Numbered from the stretch's first letter, positions 1-8,004 are shown. The stretch is DNA of 64,000 nt from Paludibacteraceae bacterium (GCA_017448985.1 JAFSKL010000024.1:1-64000), one strand, 5' to 3'. Notes: generated by a model from the sequence alone, not told the origin. Translations and numbers: made by a program.

Positions 1-4
1 CGTG

Positions 5-114
5 CACCCATTTACCACCCAATCCCGCATCATCCCCGCACCATTTTCGCACCATTTTCGAGTCATTTACAATACCACTCCGTTACCACTACGTACCGTC
101 ATAGCACCATCGCA
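5..114. repeat. Degenerate 11-bp tandem array, about ten units
   Basis: The sequence falls into consecutive 11-base units that share a core like gcaccatttac. The two units at 38-48 and 49-59 are identical and the others have drifted. It starts at or before the window edge, so the true length is unknown. No gene is seen in it. It has the same unit length and unit number as the array at 36035-36144, although the words differ. Confidence 0.6.
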
Positions 115-132
115 ACCAAAAGTCTTCGTTAA

Positions 133-267
133 TTAGCGTCGGAGCTGTACGGCTGGACGCGGACGGACCTGCAGTTGCGGGTGAACATCCGTCACCGGAC
201 CTGGCTGTACGACTATGAGGTGGCGGCTCTGAGCGTGTACGCCGGCGTGCAGTTATTGAGAGGATAA
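133..267 (+). pseudogene. C-terminal remnant of a beta-barrel-like protein
   Basis: An open frame follows an in-frame TAA at 130-132 and reads about 44 residues to TAA at 265-267. Aromatic and charged residues alternate (YGWTRTDLQLRVNIRHR, then YDYEVAALSVYAGVQLL), as in the last strands of an outer-membrane barrel. There is no start codon or ribosome site, and a good terminator follows at once. This suggests the 3' end of a lost gene whose body was replaced by the 11-bp array. The identity is inferred from composition only. Confidence 0.35.
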
Positions 268-270
268 GAA

Positions 271-300
271 GAAAAAAGCGCAGTTTTTTGCGCTTTTTTC
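271..300 (+). terminator. Intrinsic terminator after the barrel remnant
   Basis: An 11-bp stem (gaaaaaagcgc paired with gcgcttttttc) has an 8-base loop and ends in a T run. Its symmetry lets it work on both strands. It lies four bases after the stop of the barrel remnant, which supports that remnant having once been a transcribed gene. Confidence 0.75.
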
Positions 301-352
301 TGTATTTTCGCCCTTGTGGCAGAGAATAGCGAATAGCCAACGTTTGGAATAA

Positions 353-459
353 ATGACAAAGACCAATGCAAATTTTATGGAAAAAATGACAAAGACCAAT
401 GCAAATTTTATGGAAAAAATGACAAAGACCAATGCAAATTTTATAGAAAAAATGACAAA
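353..459. repeat. 33-bp tandem repeat, three copies plus a partial fourth
   Basis: Units start at 353, 386 and 419, with a partial unit at 452. Each begins atgacaaagaccaatgcaaa and runs into ttttatggaaaaa. Copies 1 and 2 are essentially identical and copy 3 has one change (ttatag). The array ends directly at the -33 region of the promoter for the ATPase gene. The inner word atgcaaattt resembles the -33 half of local promoters. Confidence 0.9.
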
Positions 460-463
460 ACTC

Positions 464-495
464 TTGCATATATCAAAAAAAAGCTGTACCTTTGC
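464..495 (+). promoter_or_regulatory. Bacteroidota-type promoter of the DUF4143 ATPase gene
   Basis: A -33 element TTGCATA (464-470) is followed by TAccTTTGC (487-495), the Bacteroidota housekeeping -7 form. Transcription would start near 502, about 20 bases before the ATG at 520. Confidence 0.75.
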
Positions 496-519
496 AGCGG
501 ATTTTGAACCTTAGGAATC

Positions 520-1896
520 ATGCTGGAAAGAAAATTCACAACAGAGCTTCGGACGTTTCTGAAGACCAACACAAAAAAAATCATGCTCATCAACGGAGCG
601 CGTCAGATAGGAAAGTCTTATCTCATCCGCTATGTCGGTACACAGTTGTTTACGCATTTCATTGAGATAGATCTTCGTGAGGACAAAGAAGGTCCCAAAG
701 TGTTTGCCAATGTGCGTTCAACTGAAGATTTTTATCTCCAGTTAGGCATCATAGCCGGTGGGCAGTTGGGCGATAGATCCGACACTTTGGTCTTTTTGGA
801 TGAAATTCAATCGTATCCGCATCTGCTCACTATGCTCAAATTTCTCAATAAAGAAGGGCGGTATCGGTATATTGCCAGCGGTTCACAATTGGGCATCGCC
901 TTAACCAAATCGACTTCCGTTCCGATGGGTAGTGTGGATATTCGACAGATGTTCCCGTTGGATTTCGAGGAGTTCCTCTGGGCAATGGGTGTCGGCAAAG
1001 AGGCTATTCAGACGATGCAAAAAGCATTCGAGGCGCGTCAATCGCTCAATGAATCGACGCATGACTACATCCTCAAACTATTTCGTTATTATCTGCTTGT
1101 CGGTGGTCTGCCAGATGCCGTAAACCAGTTCTTGGCGGACCGTAATATGGTAGCGATTCGCAAGATACAAGCTGATACGCATGAGTTATATAGTATCGAT
1201 GCTTCCCAATACGATGAAGAGAACCGGCTGAAGATACGCAAAGTGTATGATTTTATTCCGTCGGCATTGGAGAATAAAAAGAAACGTATCATCGTTAAGA
1301 ATATTGAGAACAAAGAAGGCAAGCAGTATTCGGACTATGAGAACGAATTTGAATACCTGATTGAATCGGCGATAGCGTTGGACGTGAACGCAATCAGTAA
1401 CCCGCGTTTCCCGCTTGCGGAATCGGTTGTTAAGAACCTGCTGAAACTCTATCTCAACGATGTAGGTATTCTCACGCAGATCTTGTATAGCTACAACATC
1501 AATGCTATCCTCAATGATGAGCGCAGTATCAATTTAGGTACTGTTTATGAGTCCGTAGTGGCTCAAGAACTGCGTGCGCATGGATATAAGAAATTATATT
1601 ATTATGATAATAAACACCACGGTGAGGTGGACTTTCTGATTGATGATTTTGATACATTGTCGGCTCTGCCGCTGGAAGTTAAATCCGGTAAGGATTATTA
1701 CGTACATAGCGCTTTGACACATTTCGTCAAAACACCGGACTACCATATTCCACAGGGTGTCGTTCTATCTAACGAACGGGAAGTGACACTGAAAGGGAAG
1801 ATCATCTACATGCCGATTTACTATGTCATGTTCTTCCATCGCACGACCAAAGATGAAGTCATCCTTCCTCCGTTGGAAATGCCGAGCGAGGCATAA
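520..1896 (+). CDS. AAA-type ATPase, DUF4143 family
   Basis: A 458-residue protein of the widespread AAA_14/DUF4143 family, whose cellular role is unsettled. The N-terminal P-loop domain has Walker A GARQIGKS (residues 26-33) and Walker B LVFLDE (about 90-95). The C-terminal part has a nuclease-like layout, GEVDF with D371 followed by EVK (E386, K388), which is the D-(x)n-ExK pattern of PD-(D/E)XK folds seen in this family. The length is normal for the family. The gene stands alone with its own promoter behind the 33-bp repeat, between a gene remnant and a frameshifted gene. Such ATPases are often accessory genes. I see no partner toxin or antitoxin. Confidence 0.85.
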   Translation: MLERKFTTELRTFLKTNTKKIMLINGARQIGKSYLIRYVGTQLFTHFIEIDLREDKEGPKVFANVRSTEDFYLQLGIIAGGQLGDRSDTLVFLDEIQSYPHLLTMLKFLNKEGRYRYIASGSQLGIALTKSTSVPMGSVDIRQMFPLDFEEFLWAMGVGKEAIQTMQKAFEARQSLNESTHDYILKLFRYYLLVGGLPDAVNQFLADRNMVAIRKIQADTHELYSIDASQYDEENRLKIRKVYDFIPSALENKKKRIIVKNIENKEGKQYSDYENEFEYLIESAIALDVNAISNPRFPLAESVVKNLLKLYLNDVGILTQILYSYNINAILNDERSINLGTVYESVVAQELRAHGYKKLYYYDNKHHGEVDFLIDDFDTLSALPLEVKSGKDYYVHSALTHFVKTPDYHIPQGVVLSNEREVTLKGKIIYMPIYYVMFFHRTTKDEVILPPLEMPSEA

Positions 1897-1928
1897 TGGT
1901 ACTGCCGGTATCTCTTCAAATGCTGCTT

Positions 1929-1953
1929 TTTTTTGCCCAAAAACGGCAAAAAA
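1929..1953 (+). terminator. Possible terminator hairpin after the ATPase gene
   Basis: A stem ttttttgcc/ggcaaaaaa with a 7-base loop lies about 30 bases after the stop codon. It is A/T-rich and has no separate T run after the stem, so activity is uncertain. Confidence 0.4.
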
Positions 1954-1992
1954 CACGAAATGATAAAAAAATTTTATTTAATGATAACAATT

Positions 1993-2018
1993 ATATGCAA
2001 TTTTTTTCGTACCTTTGC
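1993..2018 (+). promoter_or_regulatory. Promoter of the secreted-protein gene at 2051
   Basis: TATGCAA (1993-1999) is followed by TAccTTTGC (2010-2018), which matches the other promoters of the window. The predicted start is near 2025, about 26 bases before the ATG. Confidence 0.65.
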
Positions 2019-2050
2019 AATCTGATTTTGGGAAAATATATCAATAACCA

Positions 2051-2578
2051 ATGAATATGAGAAAACTCTACCTCCTCGCGCTGGCGGGACTGATGGTCCT
2101 GGGCGCAATGATGCAAGTACAAGCCAAGGTGATAGACCTGGCGGAGTTGACAGGCGATTATGAGATTCAGGACGGCGACACGCTGACCGGCAAGTTGGCC
2201 GACGGTGTGGAGATAGCCGCTTATGTCCCCGTGACGGTGTATCTCCGGGCGGTGGACATCAACGACGATGAGTCGCTCAATGCGTTCACGGACAATGCGG
2301 GATTGACTTTCTACGACGATGCGACGGTCATCCTGATCGGTAACAACCTCGTCCGCGGTTTCGAGTACGGTATGCCCGGTGTGTTCATTCAGGCCGGTAA
2401 GACGCTGGTCATCGACGACGGAGTGGAGCACAACGGTCTGCTGAGCGCCAACGGTCAGAACGGCGGCGCGGGTATCGGTGCCATGGCTTCGCACGACTGC
2501 GGTAACATAGTGATCAGGGGCGGTACGGTGTATGCGTTAGGCGGTATCGGTGCTGTGGGAATAGGCGGCGGTCGTTAA
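2051..2578 (+). CDS. Secreted glycine-rich repeat protein, truncated by frameshift
   Basis: A 175-residue frame with a clear signal peptide (MNMRKLYLLALAGLMVLG...QAK). It continues into a repetitive sheet-like region with a glycine-rich end (GGTVYALGGIGAVGIGGG), a style common in Bacteroidales surface proteins of unknown role. The frame stops right after GGGR. A second frame starting at 2574 continues with the kind of C-terminal linker and tail these proteins normally have. The gene therefore looks frameshifted, and probably also shortened by loss of repeat units. It has its own promoter and RBS-proximal start. Function is unknown. Confidence 0.6.
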   Translation: MNMRKLYLLALAGLMVLGAMMQVQAKVIDLAELTGDYEIQDGDTLTGKLADGVEIAAYVPVTVYLRAVDINDDESLNAFTDNAGLTFYDDATVILIGNNLVRGFEYGMPGVFIQAGKTLVIDDGVEHNGLLSANGQNGGAGIGAMASHDCGNIVIRGGTVYALGGIGAVGIGGGR

Positions 2579-2732
2579 GATCAACGCTATCGGTACGGTG
2601 GCTTACACGGACGAGTGCAAGGAGAAGATTGATGCTGCGCGTGACGCTTATGACGCCCTCAGTGCGGACGGCAAGGTCTATATCCTCATCGGCGACCGGA
2701 TGTATGATGCTACGGGAAAACTAGTTGACTAG
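2574..2732 (+). pseudogene. Out-of-frame C-terminal tail of the gene at 2051
   Basis: This frame overlaps the end of the preceding gene and encodes VKINAIGTVAYTDECKEKI, a helical linker (AARDAYDALSADG), and the tail KVYILIGDRMYDATGKLVD. The tail resembles the terminal tails of three intact secreted proteins in this window (31907, 36711 and 40682 genes). No start codon or ribosome site serves it. A shift at the glycine-rich junction near 2570 would rejoin it to the gene at 2051. Its stop codon lies inside an 8-bp word array. Confidence 0.6.
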
Positions 2733-2789
2733 TTGACAAGTTGACCAAATCGTACATCAATCGTACATCGTAAATCGTCCTTCGTACAT
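2723..2789. repeat. 8-bp and 7-bp word arrays
   Basis: Three octamers (agttgact, agttgaca, agttgacc) are followed by heptamer words of the form cgtacat, cgtaaat, cgtcctt, cgtacat. Bases 2759-2789 are identical to 23842-23872, inside the O-antigen ligase gene. Confidence 0.85.
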
Positions 2790-2820
2790 AGAAAAAGGCG
2801 CTGAGAGCGCCTTTTTCTAT
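2788..2820. terminator. Bidirectional terminator between convergent genes
   Basis: A perfect 15-bp stem (atagaaaaaggcgct paired with agcgcctttttctat) has a GAG loop. A and T runs on its flanks let it stop transcription both ways. It serves the gene at 2051 and the leftward operon, whose last stop codon (2817-2819) is inside the stem. Confidence 0.9.
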
Positions 2821-5228
2821 AGTCCAAGGTGAATTCTGAATCGCATACCCCATTGGATGTGCGGACTGAGGGACCAGACGGAATACAGATCGCAGACACG
2901 CAGTATATTGCCCAACCCTATGCCGAGTTCGGCGTAGAGACCGCCCTTCGGGCTGATCGAAGTGAGACCGGCTTCGCCTGTTAGACCGCTAACGCTGTTA
3001 GACAAGTAGCCATAGGCAATCTTGGCTTCTACGAGCTCGCGGAGGTGCAGCCACCGGATACCAGGAATGAGATTGAACAGGATGCCTTGGCCGTTCCACT
3101 CCGTTTGGAGCGTCACATACTTGTCAGCCATCAGTTCTCCGCCGTGCAAGAAAGTGAAGCGGTAGGGATCATAGGCGTAGCCCTGGTTCGCGTCTGCCTG
3201 CCATAAGAGCGTCTGCGGTACGCGCCCGAACAAGGCGCCCGCCTGCAAGGCATAACTCAACGTCCCGCCCATACCCAATTGGGCGTGTTGCGTCAACAAG
3301 ACGCGAAGGTGCGCGTAGAGTTGGCTGTTGGCTATTGACTGTTGGCTATTGGCCCAGTGCCCGAACTCGGCTCCTATGGCTAATACAGGGTACTTGCTCG
3401 AGTAGGCGTACCTCCGCATGAAATAGCCGTCGTACTTGCGTTCACCCCAACTGAGGCGCGCTATCAGACTCAAAGACTGATAACTGATGACGGACGAAGG
3501 ATCGCTCACCGATGCCGGCATCCATCCTGCCCGCACATAAGCGCTGGTCTCTACTTTGTCCGTCCAATCGGCGAACCAGTGGAGCTGCAGTTGGCGTTGC
3601 CGGAGCGCCGTGTTGACGCAGAGCGAGTCCCTCTTAAGCGCCTCAAAGGCATAAGCCGTGAAGTCGAAGTTGCGCCAGCCCATCGAGTTCTCCCTAAGCA
3701 ACCGGTCGAAATCGTCCACCTCGGACCATACATAGCGGTCGTTGTACTCGAGCTGCAGGGTGTTCTTACGCGGCGTAGGCAGGTTAACCGATATACGTCC
3801 CATACCCTTCGGACTGCGGTCCTTGAAGCCGTAGCCCACACTTGCCTCTAATGACACTACTTTCGAGAAGCGCTCGTTGGTGCGGAAAGGTAAGCCGATA
3901 TGCACTCCCTCGTGTTGATTTACCTGCAGTATCTCCTCTACGTGACCGATATCGACCGGCGTGCCCGTAGGTATATAGCCCGTCATAGCGATCGTGGCGA
4001 ACCACTTGGCGGTGCGCATCAGCGGCAAGGAGTCCAGCGCCGCAAATGCGGTGTCGGCGGCGGCAGTGGTTGGTTCGAGATGTCGAGATGTCGAGACCTC
4101 GAGATCTCGAAGATCCGCCGCCTTGTTTCGCAGCGAGGTGGTAAGCAGCAATGTCGGGAAGACGGTGCCGGCTTTCTCGCTCTTGATGGTGAAATCGAGT
4201 AGTACGGATATCGACTCGTCGGCTATAGTCCCGTCTTCTGCCAAGGTCTGGTTCACATGGAGCGTGTTCACATAGTTGACCGCTACCTCTGCCGGTACAT
4301 AGGCCTGAATGGAGCGCAAGGCATAGTTGGTGGTATCGATCACCATCTCGCCGTTGAAGGTGGCGTAGAAGGGATTCCTCGTCCTGAATGAAATTCGGAC
4401 GAGGTTGGTCGTTAGTCCGGTCAGGGCCTCGTTGGTCGTTGGATCATCCTCTTTGAGGATGTAATACCGGTAGTATAAGTTTCCTCCTGCGGCGAGAGGG
4501 GAGAGGAAAGCGTGACCCATGAGGCTGACGCTGTTCGCGTAGAAATTGAGGTTACCCTCATTGCCGAGCAGGGTGGAGTAGTCGGTCTCGCTCAGTATCA
4601 GCGCTTGGGTGCGCTGGTCATTGGCAGGGATCATTTCCGGTCCGCTGAACCGGAAACTCTGCGTCTCGCGGTACAATGGCAGGATGTAAGTCGAGTCCTC
4701 TTGGGCGATCATTCCCGCCTGCAGGCTGCGCCATAGTGCCCGTCTGAGCTGGCGTTTGCCGATATGCGACACGAAGAGTGTCTGTTCTTTCTGCGTCGTG
4801 AACACCCGATTCTTATGCATCGTCCGGTCGTTGGCCTCACGATGTGCCCGCACTTGCCTGAGCAGCTCCAAAGCGGGGTTCTCATTGGGTGCTACCACTA
4901 TTTCTGTCAGCGTAGCCGTTTTCTCCCGCATAGCTACTTGCAGGCCTGCTTTTGTACCGGGTTCAATCTCAAAGCGCTGGGTGAAATAGCCGACGGCGGA
5001 AAAGACGAGCTGGCACTTGGCCTCCATATCGACCCGCAAGGCATAATTGCCGTTCTCGTCCGAACTGGTACCTATCTTCGTACCCCGAAAATGGATGTTC
5101 ACATTGGGAATCGCCTCGCCTGTCGTCTCGTTGACTACCTCGCCGACGAGGATCGTCTCGACGGCATAAAGAGGCCAATAGCCAATAGCTAACAGCCAAA
5201 AGCCTATTATGAGTTTGCGGGGTGACAT
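2817..5228 (-). CDS. DUF5686 outer-membrane protein with carboxypeptidase-like domain
   Basis: An 803-residue outer-membrane protein. It begins at MSPRKLIIGF, chosen because a signal peptide follows at once and because it overlaps xerD by only 22 bases. Residues about 25-110 form a carboxypeptidase regulatory-like domain (GEVVNETTGEAIPNVNIHF, then TSSDENGNYAL). The rest fits the DUF5686 family, a Bacteroidota barrel with TonB-receptor-like architecture and unknown substrate. It is the last gene of the rpmH-rbfA-permease-lipoprotein-xerD operon. Three word arrays lie inside its coding sequence without breaking the frame: 3321-3355, 4077-4108 and 5176-5203 (the last within the signal peptide). 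Confidence 0.85.
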   Translation of the reverse strand: MSPRKLIIGFWLLAIGYWPLYAVETILVGEVVNETTGEAIPNVNIHFRGTKIGTSSDENGNYALRVDMEAKCQLVFSAVGYFTQRFEIEPGTKAGLQVAMREKTATLTEIVVAPNENPALELLRQVRAHREANDRTMHKNRVFTTQKEQTLFVSHIGKRQLRRALWRSLQAGMIAQEDSTYILPLYRETQSFRFSGPEMIPANDQRTQALILSETDYSTLLGNEGNLNFYANSVSLMGHAFLSPLAAGGNLYYRYYILKEDDPTTNEALTGLTTNLVRISFRTRNPFYATFNGEMVIDTTNYALRSIQAYVPAEVAVNYVNTLHVNQTLAEDGTIADESISVLLDFTIKSEKAGTVFPTLLLTTSLRNKAADLRDLEVSTSRHLEPTTAAADTAFAALDSLPLMRTAKWFATIAMTGYIPTGTPVDIGHVEEILQVNQHEGVHIGLPFRTNERFSKVVSLEASVGYGFKDRSPKGMGRISVNLPTPRKNTLQLEYNDRYVWSEVDDFDRLLRENSMGWRNFDFTAYAFEALKRDSLCVNTALRQRQLQLHWFADWTDKVETSAYVRAGWMPASVSDPSSVISYQSLSLIARLSWGERKYDGYFMRRYAYSSKYPVLAIGAEFGHWANSQQSIANSQLYAHLRVLLTQHAQLGMGGTLSYALQAGALFGRVPQTLLWQADANQGYAYDPYRFTFLHGGELMADKYVTLQTEWNGQGILFNLIPGIRWLHLRELVEAKIAYGYLSNSVSGLTGEAGLTSISPKGGLYAELGIGLGNILRVCDLYSVWSLSPHIQWGMRFRIHLGL
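3321..3355. repeat. Heptamer array inside the DUF5686 gene
   Basis: Five units: ttggctg, ttggcta, ttgactg, ttggcta, ttggccc. On the minus strand it is translated as the insert-like string NSQQSIANSQL in the barrel region. Confidence 0.85.
4077..4108. repeat. Octamer array inside the DUF5686 gene
   Basis: Four units: gagatgtc, gagatgtc, gagacctc, gagatctc. Bases 4092-4110 are identical to 51193-51211 in the DUF4861 gene. Confidence 0.85.
5176..5203. repeat. Heptamer array in the signal-peptide region of the DUF5686 gene
   Basis: Four units: caatagc, caatagc, taacagc, caaaagc. Read leftward they encode GFWLLAIGYWP, so the hydrophobic core of the signal peptide is itself made of array words. 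Confidence 0.85.
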
Positions 5229-6115
5229 TGGAGTATCGCTTTGCGGAGGTCTTGCACATTGAGGTGGGTGTAGATCTCGGTCGTGGCCAGGTCCTCGTGG
5301 CCGAGCAGTTGTTGTATCACGCGCAAGTCGGCGCCGTTCTGCAGGAGGTGCGTGGCAAACGAATGGCGCAAGGTGTGAGGACTGACAGTCTTGGTGATAC
5401 CCGCTTCGGCGCACAGCCGGCGCACAATGGTGAAGACCATGGCGCGTGTCAACGGACGACCGTAGCGATTGACGAACGCATAGTCTTTCGACTCGGGCTT
5501 GACGGGCCACGAACTGCGTTCCTGCATCCAGTAGCCGAACCACTCTTCCGCTACCGGCGAGAGCGGCACCAGGCGTTGCTTCGAGCCCTTGCCCTCAATC
5601 AGCATATAGTGCTCGTTCAGGTAGATCCGGCTGAGGCGCAAGTTGACCAGTTCGCTCACGCGCAAGCCGCTACCGTACAGCATCTCCATCATCGCCCGAT
5701 TGCGGTGGCCTTCGTTCGAACTGAGATCGATAGCGCCCATCATCGCATTCACTTCCTCCAGACTCAGGACAGTGGGCAGGTGTTTGGACTTACGCGGACC
5801 TTCGAGCAGTTCCGACGGGTCCTGGTCGATATAGTCCTTGTAGAGCAGAAAACGAAACCACGCGTGTACACCTGCCAGGATACGCGCTTGCGTGGCCTCC
5901 GACTGAACCGACTTGAACTGCTCAAACACGAACGCTTCCAGTTCCTCGAACGACATATGCACCGCGTCCAACTGATGTTCGTCCGCGTACTGACGCAGCT
6001 TGTCAAGGTCCATCTCGTAGGCCTCAATGGTGTTGGGCGAATAGCTGCGCTCGAGACGCAAGTAGGTGTGGTACTCGCGTAGCAGCTCTTGGTCGGATGT
6101 CACTGTTTTACCCAT
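5207..6115 (-). CDS. xerD: Tyrosine recombinase XerD-like
   Basis: A 302-residue site-specific recombinase that resolves chromosome dimers at dif in partnership with XerC. The N-terminal core-binding (SAM-like) domain covers roughly residues 1-100. The catalytic domain shows the R-H-R-Y set: R in GSGLRVSEL, HTLRH, LLGHEDLATTEIYTH with the nucleophile near Tyr282. The length equals that of typical XerD/XerC. It sits in a housekeeping operon with no integron or phage genes nearby, which argues for the cellular Xer enzyme. XerC versus XerD cannot be fully settled here, but the C-terminal motif is closer to XerD. It overlaps the upstream lipoprotein gene by 16 bases. Confidence 0.85.
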   Translation of the reverse strand: MGKTVTSDQELLREYHTYLRLERSYSPNTIEAYEMDLDKLRQYADEHQLDAVHMSFEELEAFVFEQFKSVQSEATQARILAGVHAWFRFLLYKDYIDQDPSELLEGPRKSKHLPTVLSLEEVNAMMGAIDLSSNEGHRNRAMMEMLYGSGLRVSELVNLRLSRIYLNEHYMLIEGKGSKQRLVPLSPVAEEWFGYWMQERSSWPVKPESKDYAFVNRYGRPLTRAMVFTIVRRLCAEAGITKTVSPHTLRHSFATHLLQNGADLRVIQQLLGHEDLATTEIYTHLNVQDLRKAILQCHPANS

Positions 6116-6693
6116 GGGATGAGGGCGCCGCTAAACGAGCAGTTATAAGTGGAACGCGTACCGTAGGTGTTGCGGTAATAGAGCGTGAAAAGGAGGCTGT
6201 CGTTGCGATAGACGAACGAGCCGGAGTCCAGCACCTGGATGCGGGAGATATTGCTCTCCTGGATGTCCAGAAGGTACATGCCGTGAGGCATTCCTTCGAA
6301 ATCGCGACCGGGCAGAAAACTGAAGGCTGAAATCTGATAGCTGACGGCTGATAATGAGTCCGGCGGAATGGAACGGTACTCACCCGATTCTAACAACGAG
6401 TCCGGCACGAAGATATCCGAGAGGTAGAGGTTGTAACCCGTCCCCTCTATCTTGTGCTCCTCGTTGAGCGTCAAGCCTTCCGAATAGAGGTCGAGCGCTA
6501 CCACTGCATACGGCACCGAGTCATAGCAGTGCCCGTAAACCTCTTCGTAGGCTTGTGTATATTCCTTCGGCATCCCGCTGCGATAGGTAGGCGTCGAGGG
6601 CTTGCAGGCCGCAAAGACCGTTAGCACTGTGAGAAGTGTGACCGCTGCCGCTGTCAGACCGTTTATACTGTGCGATTTGTTCATATCTTTCAA
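6100..6693 (-). CDS. Predicted lipoprotein, unknown function
   Basis: A 197-residue protein with a lipoprotein signal: a hydrophobic stretch TAAAVTLLTVLTVFAAC with the lipobox cysteine near residue 30. The mature part is rich in Tyr, Ser and Asp and has no family I recognise. A second Met at residue 4 is an equally possible start. It lies between the LolC/E-like permease and xerD in one operon, so a role in the envelope is plausible but only inferred. A heptamer array (6320-6354) encodes SAVSYQISAFS in its middle. Confidence 0.65.
   Translation of the reverse strand: MKDMNKSHSINGLTAAAVTLLTVLTVFAACKPSTPTYRSGMPKEYTQAYEEVYGHCYDSVPYAVVALDLYSEGLTLNEEHKIEGTGYNLYLSDIFVPDSLLESGEYRSIPPDSLSAVSYQISAFSFLPGRDFEGMPHGMYLLDIQESNISRIQVLDSGSFVYRNDSLLFTLYYRNTYGTRSTYNCSFSGALIPWVKQ
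6320..6354. repeat. Heptamer array inside the lipoprotein gene
   Basis: Five units: ctgaagg, ctgaaat, ctgatag, ctgacgg, ctgataa. They are translated in frame on the minus strand. Confidence 0.85.
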
Positions 6694-6738
6694 TTTTCCA
6701 TTTTCAATTTTCCATTTTCAATTTTCCATTTTCAATTT
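6691..6738. repeat. Alternating heptamer array across a gene junction
   Basis: Seven units alternate caatttt and ccatttt. The array spans the permease stop codon (6718-6720) and encodes its last residues (KLKMEN). It also runs up to the start of the lipoprotein gene, so it includes that gene's ribosome-binding region. Confidence 0.9.
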
Positions 6739-7977
6739 CCTCGTGGGATAATATGCTGCCACGAAGCCCAGCGCCAAGACGATGACGGCGACGAGCAGCA
6801 CATCCGGAGCCTGTACCTGAACGGGGTAGGCGGAGATGACATACTCGCTTCCGCTGCCTAACTTGAGCCATCCGAAAGCCTGCTGGCAGAGGCACAGCGC
6901 TACGCCGAGGATTAGTCCTATGGCGGTGCCCAGGGACGAGATGAGCCATCCTTCGAGCAGGAAGACACGTCGGATGGCCGATTCATCGGCGCCAAGGTGC
7001 GAAAGGATCCGGATGTCCTCGCGCTTGTCGATGATGAGCATCGAGAGCGAACCGATGATGTTGAAGCTCGCGATGAGCAGGATGAAGACCAACAGCAGTA
7101 CCGTGAGCCATTTCTCGATGCGCAGAATGCGGAAGAAATCCGCTTGCTGCTCGTAGCGGTCCAGCACTTTGTATCCCGGCCCTAACGATTTGGAAATCTT
7201 CAATTTTAAATCTCCAATCTTCATTGTGCTCTTCGGCTGAATCCGAAGAGCACTTGCCGTGTACTCGTCGTAACCGAAGAGCCGTTGGGCCATCGGGAGT
7301 GAGACCAACAGGAGCTGGTCGTCGTACTCGATCTGGTTCACCGCAAAAGTGCCGGCGATGAACGCGTGTTCATGGCGCAGCGACTTGTCCGGTCGCAACA
7401 GGTTCACCGTACCCGTTCGTTCCGGTGCGTAGAAATGCAGCGCTCCTACGAAATGGGCGTTCATACCTATCTGTGCCGCGAGTCCGCGACCCAACACCGT
7501 TCGTTCAAAGGCTCCGTCGTACACCGAGTAATAGCCGTCGGTGATGATGGAGTCGATATGCGCAGTGCGCGCGAACAGACTGTCCACGCCCAACACCCGC
7601 GCGGGCGTCTGATGGTCCTTGTAGCGGATAAGCGCCGTCTGCTCCAGTTGCATCGAGACAGCCTCTATGTCCTCGCGCGCGTACAACGAAGCGACAGGCA
7701 GCGTGTCGGTACGAAGTGTCTGGCCTTCGGCCGGTACCACGAGTAACGGCGGGTCGAATTCCGAGAACATATGTTCGACCAATGCCCCGAAACCGTTCAT
7801 CACGCTTAGCACACAGATCATCGCCGCTGTAACCACAGCTACAGCGGCGGCACTGATGCCGGAGACGATGTTGATGGCGTTATGCCCTTTCTTCGAGAAC
7901 AGGTACCGCCAGGCGATATGGAAATGAAATGTTTTAATGATGTAATGTTTTAATGATGTATTTAGATATTGTATCAA
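6718..7977 (-). CDS. ABC transporter permease, LolC/LolE-like (FtsX family)
   Basis: An inner-membrane permease of 419 residues from the FtsX/MacB group, probably for lipoprotein release or export. It has an N-terminal membrane segment (IAWRYLFSKKGHNAINIVSG), a large periplasmic domain from about residue 70, and three C-terminal membrane segments with the FtsX-like run VLLLVFILLIASFNIIGSLS. The ATPase partner is not in the window. No ATG exists upstream of the conserved N-terminus. The frame opens after TGA with TTG at 7977, and the first 15-18 residues (IQYLNTSLKHYIIKTF) are built from repeat words. The start is therefore TTG or an unusual codon. A further array at 7194-7221 is translated as KIGDLKLKISK. 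Confidence 0.85.
   Translation of the reverse strand: MIQYLNTSLKHYIIKTFHFHIAWRYLFSKKGHNAINIVSGISAAAVAVVTAAMICVLSVMNGFGALVEHMFSEFDPPLLVVPAEGQTLRTDTLPVASLYAREDIEAVSMQLEQTALIRYKDHQTPARVLGVDSLFARTAHIDSIITDGYYSVYDGAFERTVLGRGLAAQIGMNAHFVGALHFYAPERTGTVNLLRPDKSLRHEHAFIAGTFAVNQIEYDDQLLLVSLPMAQRLFGYDEYTASALRIQPKSTMKIGDLKLKISKSLGPGYKVLDRYEQQADFFRILRIEKWLTVLLLVFILLIASFNIIGSLSMLIIDKREDIRILSHLGADESAIRRVFLLEGWLISSLGTAIGLILGVALCLCQQAFGWLKLGSGSEYVISAYPVQVQAPDVLLVAVIVLALGFVAAYYPTRKLKMEN
7194..7221. repeat. Heptamer array inside the ABC permease gene
   Basis: Four units: aaatctt, caatttt, aaatctc, caatctt. They lie in the periplasmic-domain coding part and are in frame. Confidence 0.8.
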
Positions 7978-8004
7978 TCAATACAACAATACAACAATAC
8001 ATCA
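7931..8004. repeat. 16-bp duplication and 8-bp words at the permease start
   Basis: The 16-base unit aatgttttaatgatgt appears as two near-perfect copies around 7928-7960. A run of aatacaac-like octamers follows at about 7978-8002. Together they fill the rbfA-permease junction, including the place where the permease start codon and ribosome site should be. Confidence 0.75.

Noticed and set aside
353..459. CRISPR array
   Set aside because: The 33-bp units are directly adjacent with no unique spacers, and no cas genes are present.
89..469. Leftward gene with repeats HFFHKICIGLC
   Set aside because: It is the translation of the 33-bp repeat and terminator on the opposite strand, with no ribosome site or family.
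5222..6082. Rightward open frame opposite xerD
   Set aside because: Antisense shadow. xerD has all catalytic residues on the other strand.
5207..6115. Phage or integron integrase
   Set aside because: Family features and a housekeeping operon point to the cellular Xer recombinase. No phage genes or att repeats are seen.
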